Source: an uncultured Hyphomicrobiales bacterium (GTDB lineage: Bacteria; Pseudomonadota; Alphaproteobacteria; Rhizobiales; Xanthobacteraceae). From it: a stretch of 24,622 bases of DNA. Position 1 is the stretch's first letter, and each line of letters begins with the position of its first letter. The DNA lies in the NCBI GenBank assembly GCA_903891395.1, contig CAITEM010000192.1:1-24622 (forward strand), written 5' to 3'. The notes under the pieces were generated by a model. It had not been told where the DNA came from and did no database searches. It saw nothing but the letters and a program-made list of their open reading frames with translations. The position numbers were made by a program, and so were the translations under genes. Below, piece by piece: positions 1 through 7,844 of this stretch.

Positions 1-144
1 GATGATGGCGCCGGCGGCGAGGCCGCCGATAATGCCGGCACCGACGCCGCAACCGTTACAGCGGGCTTCGGCGGGGGTCGGGGCACTCAAGGTTCCTACC
101 GCGAGAACGGCGGCCGCTGCGATCGCAAAGATGGCCTTCTTCAT
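1..144 (-). CDS. Exported glycine-zipper protein (partial, C-terminus off the window)
   Basis: The N-terminal 48 residues of a protein read leftward out of the window. It begins with a Sec signal peptide (MKKAIFAIAAAAVLAVG, probable cleavage after PAEA) and continues with a CNGC cysteine pair and the glycine-zipper stretch GAGIIGGLAAGAII. A GGAG ribosome binding site precedes the ATG at 144. The same zipper occurs in the next upstream gene at 337-639, and the DNA of the two genes is almost identical over about 45 bp (1-45 against 493-537), so they are tandem paralogs. Glycine zippers suggest membrane association or oligomerisation. The exact role is unknown. Confidence 0.8.
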   Translation of the reverse strand, partial: MKKAIFAIAAAAVLAVGTLSAPTPAEARCNGCGVGAGIIGGLAAGAII

Positions 145-164
145 TGGATATCTCTCCAGGTCGA

Positions 165-182
165 GGTCGGCCGGGGCCGACC
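165..182. promoter_or_regulatory. Perfect dyad in the leader of the first gene
   Basis: GGTCGGCC at 165-172 and GGCCGACC at 175-182 are perfect inverted arms separated by GG. The dyad sits about 20 bp upstream of the start codon at 144, just before its ribosome binding site. It could be an mRNA hairpin that affects translation or stability, or an operator. The arms are seen directly; the role is inferred. Confidence 0.4.
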
Positions 183-281
183 GCAGGGTTTACGACGATA
201 GTTTTACCGCCATGCCCGCGAGGGCGAAAGAGGCAGTGACAATATGTCGGAAATTTGATGATTTCGGTTCAACGGCGTCGC

Positions 282-313
282 AAAAAACCCGGGCTCTTTT
301 CAGAACCCGGGTT
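282..313 (-). terminator. Rho-independent terminator of the 337-639 gene
   Basis: Read on the minus strand, AACCCGGG (313-306), a 12-nt loop and CCCGGGTT (293-286) are followed by an uninterrupted T tract (287-282). It begins about 24 bp after the stop codon of the upstream minus-strand gene and separates it from the paralog at 1-144. Confidence 0.85.
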
Positions 314-336
314 CCCGCTCGAAGTCTCGCTACGCG

Positions 337-639
337 TTAGCCGCAGACGCGAACGCGGTGGATGCGCCAGCCGTAGCCGTCCCAGACGCGCTCACGGCGC
401 AGATAGCAGCCCGGGCCGCCGTAATAGACGGGAGCCGGACCGTAGGCGTAGGGGCCGTAGCCGGGACCGTAATAGCCATTGGCCGCGCCGCCGATAATGG
501 CGCCGGCGGCCAGGCCGCCGATAATGCCGGCGGCGACAGCACCGCCGCGCGCTTCAGCCGGTTGCGGGGCTGCGATCGCCGCGACGGCGAGTGTCGCGGC
601 AACGCCTAAAGCCGTAAGTGTCTTGCTGATCTTTGTCAT
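337..639 (-). CDS. Exported glycine-zipper, Gly/Tyr/Pro-rich small protein
   Basis: A 100-residue protein. A Sec signal peptide (MTKISKTLTALGVAATLAVA, cleavage near PAEA at 26-29) is followed by the glycine zipper AAGIIGGLAAGAIIGG (about 36-51). Then comes a Tyr/Gly/Pro-rich segment (YYGPGYGPYAYGP) and a basic C-terminal end with two cysteines (CYLRRERVWDGYGWRIHRVRVCG), perhaps disulfide bonded. This layout is common among small envelope proteins of Rhizobiales; no biochemical role is known to me. The reading frame extends upstream to 846, but the ATG at 639 has an AAGAAGG ribosome binding site and begins the signal peptide. Transcription probably starts from the EcfG-like promoter at 742-767, suggesting induction in the general stress response. 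Confidence 0.85.
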   Translation of the reverse strand: MTKISKTLTALGVAATLAVAAIAAPQPAEARGGAVAAGIIGGLAAGAIIGGAANGYYGPGYGPYAYGPAPVYYGGPGCYLRRERVWDGYGWRIHRVRVCG

Positions 640-710
640 GGCGTGCCTTCTTTCGGTGATGACGGCCGTATTCATTGAACGACCGATCGGTGAATTTCCT
701 GCGAGTCTCG

Positions 711-750
711 TCCGCAGAGATAACGTCTGGTCCACAGAGATAACGTCTGG
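711..750. repeat. Two tandem copies of a 20-bp repeat
   Basis: TCCGCAGAGATAACGTCTGG (711-730) is followed directly by a second copy (731-750) that differs by one base (A for G at the fourth position). The repeat lies 72-111 bp upstream of the minus-strand start at 639. The copy farther from the gene contains the -10 element of the predicted EcfG promoter. Either a recent slippage duplication or a pair of regulator sites would explain it. Confidence 0.8.
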
Positions 751-767
751 CCTGACACCGACGTTCC
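742..767 (-). promoter_or_regulatory. Probable EcfG (general stress response) promoter
   Basis: On the minus strand GGAAC (767-763) is followed after exactly 17 bp by CGTT (745-742). This matches the consensus reported for the alphaproteobacterial general stress sigma factor EcfG (GGAAC, 16-17 bp, CGTT). It points to the glycine-zipper gene starting at 639, giving a leader of roughly 95 nt. The motif is seen directly; use by EcfG is inferred from the consensus. Confidence 0.6.
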
Positions 768-884
768 AATTTTTGCGGTGAATGCGGGATGAATGGGCCG
801 TTTCGAATGGCACCGCAGGGGCTTTTCGCGAATTAAATTTCGGCAAGACTCACGACAATATTGCGGCGCGGAGTTCCCGGCGCG

Positions 885-1478
885 CTATTGCCTGCTTTTC
901 TTGTTGGTCTTTTTGCGCGCCTTGGCCTTGCGCTTCTTGCGCCTGCCGACGGCGCCGCGCCCGACCGTGACGAGAAACAGTTTCTCAAGCGGATAGCTCA
1001 ACCGGCGCACGGCGGCTTTCAGCGGCAGCCACTCGACCGCGGCAATGTCCTTCATCAGATCGTAGCTCGGCCGCGCCTTGGCCTGCATGCGCCAGAACTG
1101 CACGACTTTGGGCCGGCCGCTGGCGCGATAGGTCATGGCACCCAGGAACTCGCGCACCTCCACGCGATGACCGGTTTCCTCGACCACCTCGCGGCGCGCG
1201 CCGACGATCGCGCGCTCGGCGCGCTTGAGCTTGCCGCGCGGCAAAACCCAGCGGTCGTCCTTGCTGCGTTGCACGATGGCGAACAGCGGCCGCGCGCCTT
1301 TGCGCAACACGATGCCGCCCGCCGCGTGAATGGTCTTGCCCGCCAAACTGTCCCTGCCTTCAGGCCGATTCGTTTCGCCAATATACGCCGCCGCGGGCCG
1401 CGAAATCGCGCTTTTGCGTGGCTTGTGGGCAACTCGGCGGCGCTGTGCAACGTCATAAATTCGTCGCGCCGCGTGCAT
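885..1478 (-). CDS. Nudix hydrolase with a lysine/arginine-rich tail
   Basis: Hydrolyses a nucleoside diphosphate linked to another group; the substrate cannot be told from sequence. The Nudix box is at residues 82-104 (G, five residues, E, seven residues, REVVEETG), including the Mg-binding E97, E100 and E101. The last box position is His instead of the usual aliphatic residue. The fold starts at HAAGGIVLR (about 51) and ends near 172. It is followed by a very basic tail (RRKKRKAKARKKTNKKSRQ) that could bind nucleic acid. The ATG at 1478 has a weak ribosome binding site and a low-complexity leader; a TTG at 1346 (residue 45) with GAAGG upstream is an attractive alternative giving 153 residues. 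Confidence 0.85.
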   Translation of the reverse strand: MHAARRIYDVAQRRRVAHKPRKSAISRPAAAYIGETNRPEGRDSLAGKTIHAAGGIVLRKGARPLFAIVQRSKDDRWVLPRGKLKRAERAIVGARREVVEETGHRVEVREFLGAMTYRASGRPKVVQFWRMQAKARPSYDLMKDIAAVEWLPLKAAVRRLSYPLEKLFLVTVGRGAVGRRKKRKAKARKKTNKKSRQ

Positions 1479-1554
1479 GTCGGGGCGCTTTGCCGAGATG
1501 GCTTTCTCACCCTGAGGCGTGCGGGTCGCAAGCTGGCGTCCACTGACGACCCAA

Positions 1555-1568
1555 TGCGAACGTTCGCA
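1555..1568. promoter_or_regulatory. 14-bp perfect palindrome upstream of the sensor kinase
   Basis: TGCGAACGTTCGCA is fully self-complementary. It lies between the divergent Nudix and hybrid kinase genes, about 100 bp before the kinase start, where an operator would be expected. No regulator is identifiable. It does not match the alphaproteobacterial LexA pattern (GAAC, 7 bp, GAAC). Confidence 0.4.
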
Positions 1569-1666
1569 ACCGCCACTTTACTGGGGGAGACCGTCCCTTT
1601 GCGCCAGGCGGCGGCTTCTTTTGGGGGAAAATGCCCGTATAACCCTTGGGGGCATTGGGAAATCGT

Positions 1667-3784
1667 GTGCAGGCGCGTCTGCGAACCATTCGGCTGATCT
1701 GGCTGGCGATCGCCGCGTCGATTGTGCTGCCATGCCTGCTTTTCGCGTATTCCTCTTGGACGTCGTATCGGGAGCTTCACGCTTTCGCCCGCGAGCGTCT
1801 CGTTCGCTCTCTCGACATTCAGCAGGAAGAGGCGCTCAAGACCTTCGAATTGGTCGACCTTACGATGGCCAACGCGGCAGGCTTCATCGAAGGCATGTCC
1901 GTTGACGCTATTCGCGCCAGCGAACAGAAGGTCCATCTCGCGCTTCAAAAATTGTCCGATTCAGTCGGCGTCGTGCAATCGATCTGGGTTTACGGCAAGG
2001 ACGGCCATGCGATTGCGTCGTCTTTGGTCTATCCCGCACCGACGCGGAATTATTCCGACCGCGACTTTATCCAGGCCCATCTCAAGGGCGACGTCGGCGA
2101 TTTCTACGGTCAGGTTTACGTGCCGAACACGCTGGTGGAACCGTTCTTCACGGTCAGCCGCCGTATCGAGCGCAACGGGGAATTCGTCGGCGTGCTCGAG
2201 GTGTCCGTTCTCCCCAGCAACATCTTCAAGTTCTTTTCGACCCTTATTTATACCCAAGGTCTGCAATATGCGTTGTTGCGGGCCGATGGATTGTTCCTCG
2301 TCCGCTATCCGGTGGTGCCCGCGAATACGCCGGCCCAACTTGGCGAAGACACCGGATTTCGGCGCACCATCCGTGCCAATGCGGAGGGTGGCTTTTATTC
2401 GTCACAGTCCCCCGTCGATCGTGTCGAGCGGCAATACGCCATTCGGCGCGTCGGCACGCGGCCGCTGTATCTGACGGCGGGGATTGAGACCGCCGCCATC
2501 GAACACCAATGGCTTGCCAGGATGGGCGCGCAATTGGCTTACGGCTTTCCCGCGACGCTATTTCTGGTCATCACGCTTTGGATTGTTCTGCGCCGGACCG
2601 AGCGGCTCTACGCCGAAATCGATCGCAGGGCGCTCGCCGAAGAATCCTTGCGCCAGTCCCAGAAACTGGAAGCCATCGGCCACCTCACCGGCGGCGTGGC
2701 GCACGATTTCAACAACCTGCTGACGATCATTCTCGGCAATCTCGACGGACTGAAAAAACAACTTGCCGATGCCGACGCCAAGATCCTGCGGCGCCTCGAA
2801 AACGCAATACACGGGGCCAGCCGCGCGGCGACGCTCACCAAACGATTGCTGGCGTTCTCGCGGCAGCAGCCTTTAAAACCGGCTCCCATCGATATCAATC
2901 ACTTGCTGAACGGGCTGTCGGAGTTTTTGCGGCGCTCGCTCGGCGAGGATGTCTCTCTCGAGGTCGTCGGCAGCGGAGGCATTTGGCCGGTCGAAGCCGA
3001 TCCCGCCGAACTCGAATCCGTCCTGCTGAATCTGGCTTTGAATGCCCGCGATGCGATGCCTCATGGCGGCAAGCTCACGATTGAAGCGAGCAATTCCTAT
3101 CTCGACGACATCTATTGTCAGAAAGAAGGAGAATTGGAGTCAGGGCAATATGTCCAGATCTCCGTGACGGACACCGGAACCGGCATGAGCAGGGAGGTCG
3201 TTGCGCGCGCGTTCGAACCGTTCTTCACCACCAAGCAGACAGGTCAGGGGACGGGACTGGGTCTCAGCCAGGTCTACGGCTTCGTCAAGCAGTCCGGCGG
3301 GCATGTGAAGATTTATAGCGAGCCGGGAGAAGGCACGACGATCAAGGTCTATCTGCGCCGCTATCACGGCGACGCAGCGCCGCAGCAGCAGGGCGTGACC
3401 GTGCCGAGCCGCGGCAAAGCTGGCGAATGTATCCTCGTTGTCGAAGACGATAACGACGTCCGCGCCTATATTGTGGAGACCCTCGGCGGCCTGGGTTATG
3501 ACGTTCTCGACGCCAATGGCGGGGAGGACGCGCTTCGTTTGATGACGGAATACAAAAGCATCCGGCTCCTGCTGACGGATGTTGTGATGCCGGGGATGAA
3601 CGGCCGCAAACTTGCCGATGAAGCGCGCTCCCGGTATCCCGATTTGAAGGTTCTCTTCATGACGGGGTATTCGCGCAACGCCATCGTCCATCAGGGACGG
3701 CTCGATCCCGGTGTCGATCTTATTCAAAAGCCGATCTCGAGCGATCAACTGGCGACGACCGTTCGCAAGGTCCTCGACGCTTAG
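1667..3784 (+). CDS. Membrane-bound hybrid sensor histidine kinase with C-terminal receiver
   Basis: About 705 residues. Order: transmembrane helix (7-29); a large periplasmic domain of dCache type (about 30-288, with the typical DRDFIQAHLKG segment); a second helix (290-308); HisKA dimerisation domain with phospho-acceptor H346 in GGVAHDFNNLL; HATPase domain with N-box N459, DTGTG (502-506) and GQGTGLGL (526-533); and a receiver (588-703) with acidic pair D594/D595, phospho-acceptor D638 in LLTDVVMPGMNG, and K688. All catalytic residues are present. No response regulator or target lies nearby, so the output is unknown. Start choice: the GTG at 1667 has GGGA six bases upstream; TTG codons at 1646 and 1655 are alternatives. 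An inverted repeat (AATGCCC 1630-1636, GGGCATT 1650-1656) precedes the start. Confidence 0.9.
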   Translation: MQARLRTIRLIWLAIAASIVLPCLLFAYSSWTSYRELHAFARERLVRSLDIQQEEALKTFELVDLTMANAAGFIEGMSVDAIRASEQKVHLALQKLSDSVGVVQSIWVYGKDGHAIASSLVYPAPTRNYSDRDFIQAHLKGDVGDFYGQVYVPNTLVEPFFTVSRRIERNGEFVGVLEVSVLPSNIFKFFSTLIYTQGLQYALLRADGLFLVRYPVVPANTPAQLGEDTGFRRTIRANAEGGFYSSQSPVDRVERQYAIRRVGTRPLYLTAGIETAAIEHQWLARMGAQLAYGFPATLFLVITLWIVLRRTERLYAEIDRRALAEESLRQSQKLEAIGHLTGGVAHDFNNLLTIILGNLDGLKKQLADADAKILRRLENAIHGASRAATLTKRLLAFSRQQPLKPAPIDINHLLNGLSEFLRRSLGEDVSLEVVGSGGIWPVEADPAELESVLLNLALNARDAMPHGGKLTIEASNSYLDDIYCQKEGELESGQYVQISVTDTGTGMSREVVARAFEPFFTTKQTGQGTGLGLSQVYGFVKQSGGHVKIYSEPGEGTTIKVYLRRYHGDAAPQQQGVTVPSRGKAGECILVVEDDNDVRAYIVETLGGLGYDVLDANGGEDALRLMTEYKSIRLLLTDVVMPGMNGRKLADEARSRYPDLKVLFMTGYSRNAIVHQGRLDPGVDLIQKPISSDQLATTVRKVLDA

Positions 3785-3910
3785 AAGTGTTTGTCTTACG
3801 CGCCGTCAATGACGTGCGGGGCCTTCAAGTGTCACGGCCGTCATTCAGGACATTCCCTGCGTAGTCCCAGCCTTTTCTTGACTCTGGTGGGCCGTCGCCC
3901 ATAGTGCGCG
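3785..3910. other. Spacer between the kinase and the riboswitch
   Basis: No coding potential and no convincing terminator were seen after the kinase stop codon. The promoter for the riboswitch-metE transcript should lie here, but no clear -35/-10 pair stands out. Confidence 0.4.
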
Positions 3911-4112
3911 GACATCGAGGTTCTCTGCGCATTTCTCGCGTAGAGCTAAGAGGGAAACCGGTGAGTTTGCGATTTGCGTCGTGGACGATGCCGGTGCTGC
4001 CCCCGCAACTGTAAGCGGCGAGCTGCTGTTCAATTCCAGACCACTGAGGGCGTAACCCCTTGGGAAGGTCAGAACAGTGGCGACGACCCGCGAGCCAGGA
4101 GACCTGCCCCGG
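3911..4112 (+). ncRNA. Cobalamin (B12) riboswitch
   Basis: The conserved elements of the adenosylcobalamin riboswitch appear in order: AAGAGGGAAACCGGTG at 3948-3963; GCTGCCCCCGCAACTGTAAG (3996-4015) running into CGGCGAGC; a CCACTG (4041-4046) and CAGTGG (4075-4080) helix enclosing GGGAAGG (4062-4068); and the B12 box GAGCCAGGAGACCTGCC at 4092-4108. The aptamer lies directly upstream of metE on the same strand, a well-known arrangement in which bound cobalamin represses the B12-independent methionine synthase. The 5' boundary is approximate. Confidence 0.97.
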
Positions 4113-4157
4113 TGTGAAACGTCCTCGGGCGGGGTGTCCCGGTGTGCGCTTGCAAAA

Positions 4158-4219
4158 GGGGCCACCGCGCCCCGATGCTTGCATGCATTGCCGTCGGCCT
4201 CTGCCCCAACATATCGGGG
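4158..4219 (+). promoter_or_regulatory. Putative expression platform: hairpin over the metE ribosome binding site
   Basis: CCCC (4204-4207) can pair with GGGG (4216-4219), which is part of the ribosome binding site GGGGT six bases before the metE ATG. An upstream hairpin, GGGGC (4158-4162) with GCCCC (4169-4173), offers an alternative partner for the same G-run. No T-rich terminator is seen between the aptamer and metE, so control of translation initiation is more likely than transcription termination. The pairings are seen; the switching mechanism is inferred. Confidence 0.5.
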
Positions 4220-4225
4220 TAATCG

Positions 4226-6565
4226 ATGTCTATTCTCTCTCTCGCCGTCAGCACGTTAGGCGTTCCGCGTATCGGACCGCGCCGCGAACTCAAATCGGCA
4301 CTTGAAAGCTATTGGTCTGGCAAGCTGACGCAAGCTGAATTGCTTGAAACAGCGGCTGGCCTGCGCGCGGCAAGCTGGGCGCGCCAGCGTGCCCTCGGCA
4401 TTACTGTGATTCCGTCGAACGACTTCTCGCTCTACGACCATGTGCTCGATACCAGCGTGATGGTCGGCGCGATTCCAAAAGCGTATGGCTGGACCGGCGG
4501 TCCGGTCTCGCTCGATACCTATTTCGCCATGGCGCGCGGCTCGCAAGGCGAAAGCGAGGCGTGCACGCATGGGCATGCCGCTGGCGACGCCGCTCACGGC
4601 GCGCCTGCTCAGGAAATGACCAAGTGGTTTGACACCAATTATCACTACATGGTCCCGGAATTCGTCAAGGGTCAGACCTTTGCCCTCGCGTCGCAAAAAC
4701 CGATTGACGAATATCGCGAGGCTAAGGCGCTGGGCTATCAAACCCGGCCGGTATTGCTCGGGCCTGTGACTTATCTGAAGCTCGGGAAAAGCAAAGATCC
4801 TGCGCTCGATCCGCTGTCGCTCCTGAACGGGCTGCTGCCTGTCTACATCGATGTGTTGCGGAGGCTTGCCGCCCACGGCGCCGAATGGGTGCAAATCGAC
4901 GAGCCGTGCCTCGTCCTCGATCTCGACAACGCGACCCGCGATGCGTTGCGCAAGACTTACGCAAGCTTCGCTCACGCCTTGCCGCAACTGAAGATCATGC
5001 TGACAAGCTACTTCGGCGGTCTCGGCGACAATCTCGATACTGCGCTGGCGCTGCCGGTCGCGGGCCTCCATCTCGACACGGTGCGCGCCCCTGATCAGCT
5101 CGATCAGGTTCTCGCCAAAGCGCGTGATGGCCTGGTGCTGTCGCTCGGCATTATCGACGGACGCAATATCTGGCGCGCCGATTTGCAGTCGCTGCTGGAA
5201 CGTCTTGAGGCTGTCGTCGCCAGGCGCGGCACCGACCATGTTCAGATCGCGCCATCCTGCTCGTTGCTGCACGTTCCGATCGACCTTAACCTTGAAACGG
5301 CGCTCGATCCGGACCTCAAAAGCTGGCTCGCCTTCGCAGTCCAGAAGATGAGCGAACTGGGAGCGCTGGGCAAAGCCTTGGCCGGCGGGCGTGCGGGCGT
5401 CGAACCCGCCTTTGCCTGGTCCAAGGCCGCCATCGCCTCGCGCAAGGCGTCACCGAAAGTGCATGACCCGAAAGTGCTGGCTCGCGCCGCCGCCATCCGG
5501 CCGGACATGGCCGGCCGCCACAGCGATTTCGCCATCCGCGCCAAGGCACAACGCAAGCGGTTCAACCTGCCGGCGTTTCCGACCACCACGATCGGTTCGT
5601 TTCCGCAGACCGCTGAAGTGCGCAAGGCACGTTCGGCCAACGCCAAAGGTAGCTTGAGCACGTCTGATTATGAAACCTTCTTGCGCGCGGAAACCGCCCG
5701 CGCCGTTCACTGGCAGGAGGAAATCGGCCTCGATGTGCTGGTGCATGGCGAGTTCGAGCGCAACGACATGGTGCAGTATTTCGGCGAGCAGCTTTCCGGT
5801 TTTGCTTTCACCAAGCATGCATGGGTGCAAAGCTACGGTTCGCGATGCGTGCGGCCGCCCATCTTGTTCGGCGACGTATCACGTCCAAAACCCATGACGG
5901 TAGAGTGGTGGAAATATGCGCAATCGCTGACCGCCAAGCCGATGAAGGGCATGTTGACGGGGCCAGTGACGATCCTGAACTGGTCATTCGTCCGTGACGA
6001 CATTCCCCGCAGCGCGGCATGCCGGCAGATCGCGTTGGCAATTCGCGATGAGGTTGCGGACCTCGAACGGGCGGGTGCGACCATGATCCAGATCGACGAA
6101 GCCGCGCTGCGCGAAGGCCTGCCGTTGCGCAAGGCGGAGTGGGCGAACTATCTCGACTGGGCGGTCGAAAGCTTCCGCATCTGTGCCTCGGGTGTACGGG
6201 ATGAAACGCAGATCCACACCCACATGTGTTACTCGGAGTTCAACGACATCATCGACGCTATCGGAAAGATGGATGCCGACGTGATCTCGATCGAAACATC
6301 CCGGTCGAAGATGGAGTTGCTCGAGGCCTTCAAGACCTATCGTTATCCGAACGAAATCGGCCCGGGTGTGTACGACATCCATTCGCCGCGCGTGCCGGAG
6401 GTAACCGAGATGGTCGATCTGTTGGATAAGGCGAAGCAGCGTCTGTTTTCCGAGCAGATTTGGGTCAATCCGGACTGCGGACTGAAAACGCGCGGTTGGG
6501 CGGAAGTCCGCCCCGCTCTGGTCAACATGGTCGAAGCGGCCAGACAGGCGCGGGCGGTCCGATAA
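4226..6565 (+). CDS. metE: 5-methyltetrahydropteroyltriglutamate-homocysteine methyltransferase (B12-independent methionine synthase)
   Basis: Transfers the methyl group of 5-methyltetrahydrofolate polyglutamate to homocysteine, the last step of methionine synthesis, in the cytoplasm without cobalamin. At 779 residues it has the usual length. The N-terminal folate-binding barrel (from VSTLGVPRIGPRRELK) is followed by the C-terminal catalytic barrel (from about residue 450; FPTTTIGSFPQT). The zinc ligands are present: H666 and C668 in HTHMCYSEF, E690 in VISIETS, and C751 in NPDCGLKTRGW. The ATG at 4226 has GGGGT as ribosome binding site. Expression should be repressed by cobalamin through the riboswitch at 3911-4112, implying that the genome also has a B12-dependent enzyme (MetH). 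Confidence 0.98.
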   Translation: MSILSLAVSTLGVPRIGPRRELKSALESYWSGKLTQAELLETAAGLRAASWARQRALGITVIPSNDFSLYDHVLDTSVMVGAIPKAYGWTGGPVSLDTYFAMARGSQGESEACTHGHAAGDAAHGAPAQEMTKWFDTNYHYMVPEFVKGQTFALASQKPIDEYREAKALGYQTRPVLLGPVTYLKLGKSKDPALDPLSLLNGLLPVYIDVLRRLAAHGAEWVQIDEPCLVLDLDNATRDALRKTYASFAHALPQLKIMLTSYFGGLGDNLDTALALPVAGLHLDTVRAPDQLDQVLAKARDGLVLSLGIIDGRNIWRADLQSLLERLEAVVARRGTDHVQIAPSCSLLHVPIDLNLETALDPDLKSWLAFAVQKMSELGALGKALAGGRAGVEPAFAWSKAAIASRKASPKVHDPKVLARAAAIRPDMAGRHSDFAIRAKAQRKRFNLPAFPTTTIGSFPQTAEVRKARSANAKGSLSTSDYETFLRAETARAVHWQEEIGLDVLVHGEFERNDMVQYFGEQLSGFAFTKHAWVQSYGSRCVRPPILFGDVSRPKPMTVEWWKYAQSLTAKPMKGMLTGPVTILNWSFVRDDIPRSAACRQIALAIRDEVADLERAGATMIQIDEAALREGLPLRKAEWANYLDWAVESFRICASGVRDETQIHTHMCYSEFNDIIDAIGKMDADVISIETSRSKMELLEAFKTYRYPNEIGPGVYDIHSPRVPEVTEMVDLLDKAKQRLFSEQIWVNPDCGLKTRGWAEVRPALVNMVEAARQARAVR

Positions 6566-6589
6566 CGCGCGCAGGCAAAGCCCTTCAAG

Positions 6590-6617
6590 GATGGCGCGCG
6601 TCGCAGCGCGCGCCATC
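6590..6617. terminator. Strong hairpin between convergent metE and a TctC-type gene
   Basis: GATGGCGCGCG (6590-6600) and CGCGCGCCATC (6607-6617) form a perfect 11-bp stem with a 6-nt loop, 24 bp after the metE stop codon and before the stop of the convergent gene. It lacks a T tract on either side, so it may act as a bidirectional barrier or an RNA-stabilising stem, not a classical terminator. Confidence 0.5.
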
Positions 6618-6640
6618 TGCGGGTTGGGTACGCCGAGACT

Positions 6641-7621
6641 CTAGTTAAACTTTAGCCCGGCTTCCTTGGCGATCTTCAAATTGAGATCGATTTCACGCTT
6701 GTTCATGGCGTCCATTTCCTCGGGCGTCATGTGCGCCGGTTCGACGCCTTCCAGCGCCAGCTTGGCCTGCACGTCTGGCACGGTAATGGCCTTCATCACT
6801 TCGGTGTTGAGCCTTGTGACGATGTCCTTCGGCGTCTTCACCGGCACCAGCAGGCCGGTCCAGTAATTGTAGTCGGAATTGGCGTAGCCCGCCTCGACCG
6901 TGGTCGGAATGTCGGGCAGCGACGGCGAGCGTTTGGCCGAGCTCACCGCCAGCGCCTGCAAGGTGCCGTTCTTGATGAACGGAAGCCCCGACGAAATGCC
7001 GATGAAGACGAAGTCGACGCGGCCGGCCATCACTTCGGTCAGGGCTTCCGGCCCGCCGCGGAACGGCACATGCGTGCCCTTGAAGCCGGCGCTGACGCGG
7101 AAGCGTTCGGCGGCCCAGTGCGTGGCGCTGCCGACGCCGGCGGAGCCGTAGGTGAGGTCTGTGGTCTTGGCTTTCTCGACGAAGTCCTTGAGCGACTTGT
7201 ACCCCTTGGTGGGCGAGACCAGCAGCACGTTCGGCACGCTGCCGAAACTGGCGACGCAAGCAAAGTCCTTGGCGGCGTCGTAAGGCAAATTGGGGTAGGC
7301 TGCGGGCGCGCCGGAGTGCGCGGCGGCGTTGATCAGCAGCGTGTAGCCGTCGGCGTCGCCCTTGGCGACCATCGCGGTGCCAAGGCTGCCACCGGCGCCA
7401 CCGCGATTTTCGATGACGATGGTCTGGCCGATCTGGCGCGACAGCGGGTCCATGACGATGCGGCCGATGATGTCGATGGTCGAGCCGGCCGAGAACGGCA
7501 CCACGGCACGGATGACCTTGTCTTTAGGCCAGGCGTCGGCCAGCGCGAAGCGCGGCAAGGCGGGCATCGCCAACGTGGCGGCGCTGAGCGTGAGAAATCG
7601 GCGGCGGCTGGTTGTGGTCAC
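6641..7621 (-). CDS. Bug/TctC-family tricarboxylate-type periplasmic binding protein
   Basis: Periplasmic solute-binding protein of the tripartite tricarboxylate transporter family, which captures small carboxylates. It has 326 residues, the family's usual size. A twin-arginine signal (SRRRFLTLSAATLAMPALPRFALA) is followed by family signatures: VIRAVVPFSAGSTIDIIGR, VIENRGGAGGSLGT, DGYTLLIN, and the VPFRGGPEALT loop. The start is the GTG at 7621 with GGAGG six bases upstream; the longer frame to 7825 has no signal peptide. No TctA or TctB membrane genes are nearby, so it must share a permease encoded elsewhere, as is common for these orphans. The ligand cannot be predicted. Confidence 0.92.
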   Translation of the reverse strand: MTTTSRRRFLTLSAATLAMPALPRFALADAWPKDKVIRAVVPFSAGSTIDIIGRIVMDPLSRQIGQTIVIENRGGAGGSLGTAMVAKGDADGYTLLINAAAHSGAPAAYPNLPYDAAKDFACVASFGSVPNVLLVSPTKGYKSLKDFVEKAKTTDLTYGSAGVGSATHWAAERFRVSAGFKGTHVPFRGGPEALTEVMAGRVDFVFIGISSGLPFIKNGTLQALAVSSAKRSPSLPDIPTTVEAGYANSDYNYWTGLLVPVKTPKDIVTRLNTEVMKAITVPDVQAKLALEGVEPAHMTPEEMDAMNKREIDLNLKIAKEAGLKFN

Positions 7622-7844
7622 AATAATCCTCCGAATTGCGCGTGCGCTCGTCTTGTTGCGGCGCACTTGCCGTGGCTTAGCGCATGATGCAACGGCTTGA
7701 AAGCCGCTGTCGTACTTTTCTGCGATTGCCGCGCCCGCCGCGGCGATCCATGATAAGGCTGAGCCCGCGGCGGCAGTTATCGCCACCTGAAAATCACGGG
7801 TGGCCCAGCCGGCCGGGAATGTCACGAAAGCAACAGGAAACGCT

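Noticed and set aside
1555..1568. The palindrome as a LexA (SOS) box.
   Set aside because: The alphaproteobacterial LexA box is a direct GAAC/GTTC repeat with a 7-bp gap, which is not met here.
861..1697. A 278-codon plus-strand frame over the Nudix gene.
   Set aside because: The Nudix box on the opposite strand is clear; this frame gives a composition typical of a shadow frame.
1961..2338. Minus-strand open frames inside the sensor kinase gene.
   Set aside because: The kinase has all of its motifs in the plus frame; these are mirror frames.
3140..3748. A 202-codon minus-strand frame over the kinase receiver domain.
   Set aside because: The receiver residues are intact on the plus strand, and no start signal is seen for the antisense frame.
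4256..5272. A 338-codon open frame antisense to metE.
   Set aside because: It lies wholly inside metE, has no ribosome binding site or domain pattern, and results from codon bias.
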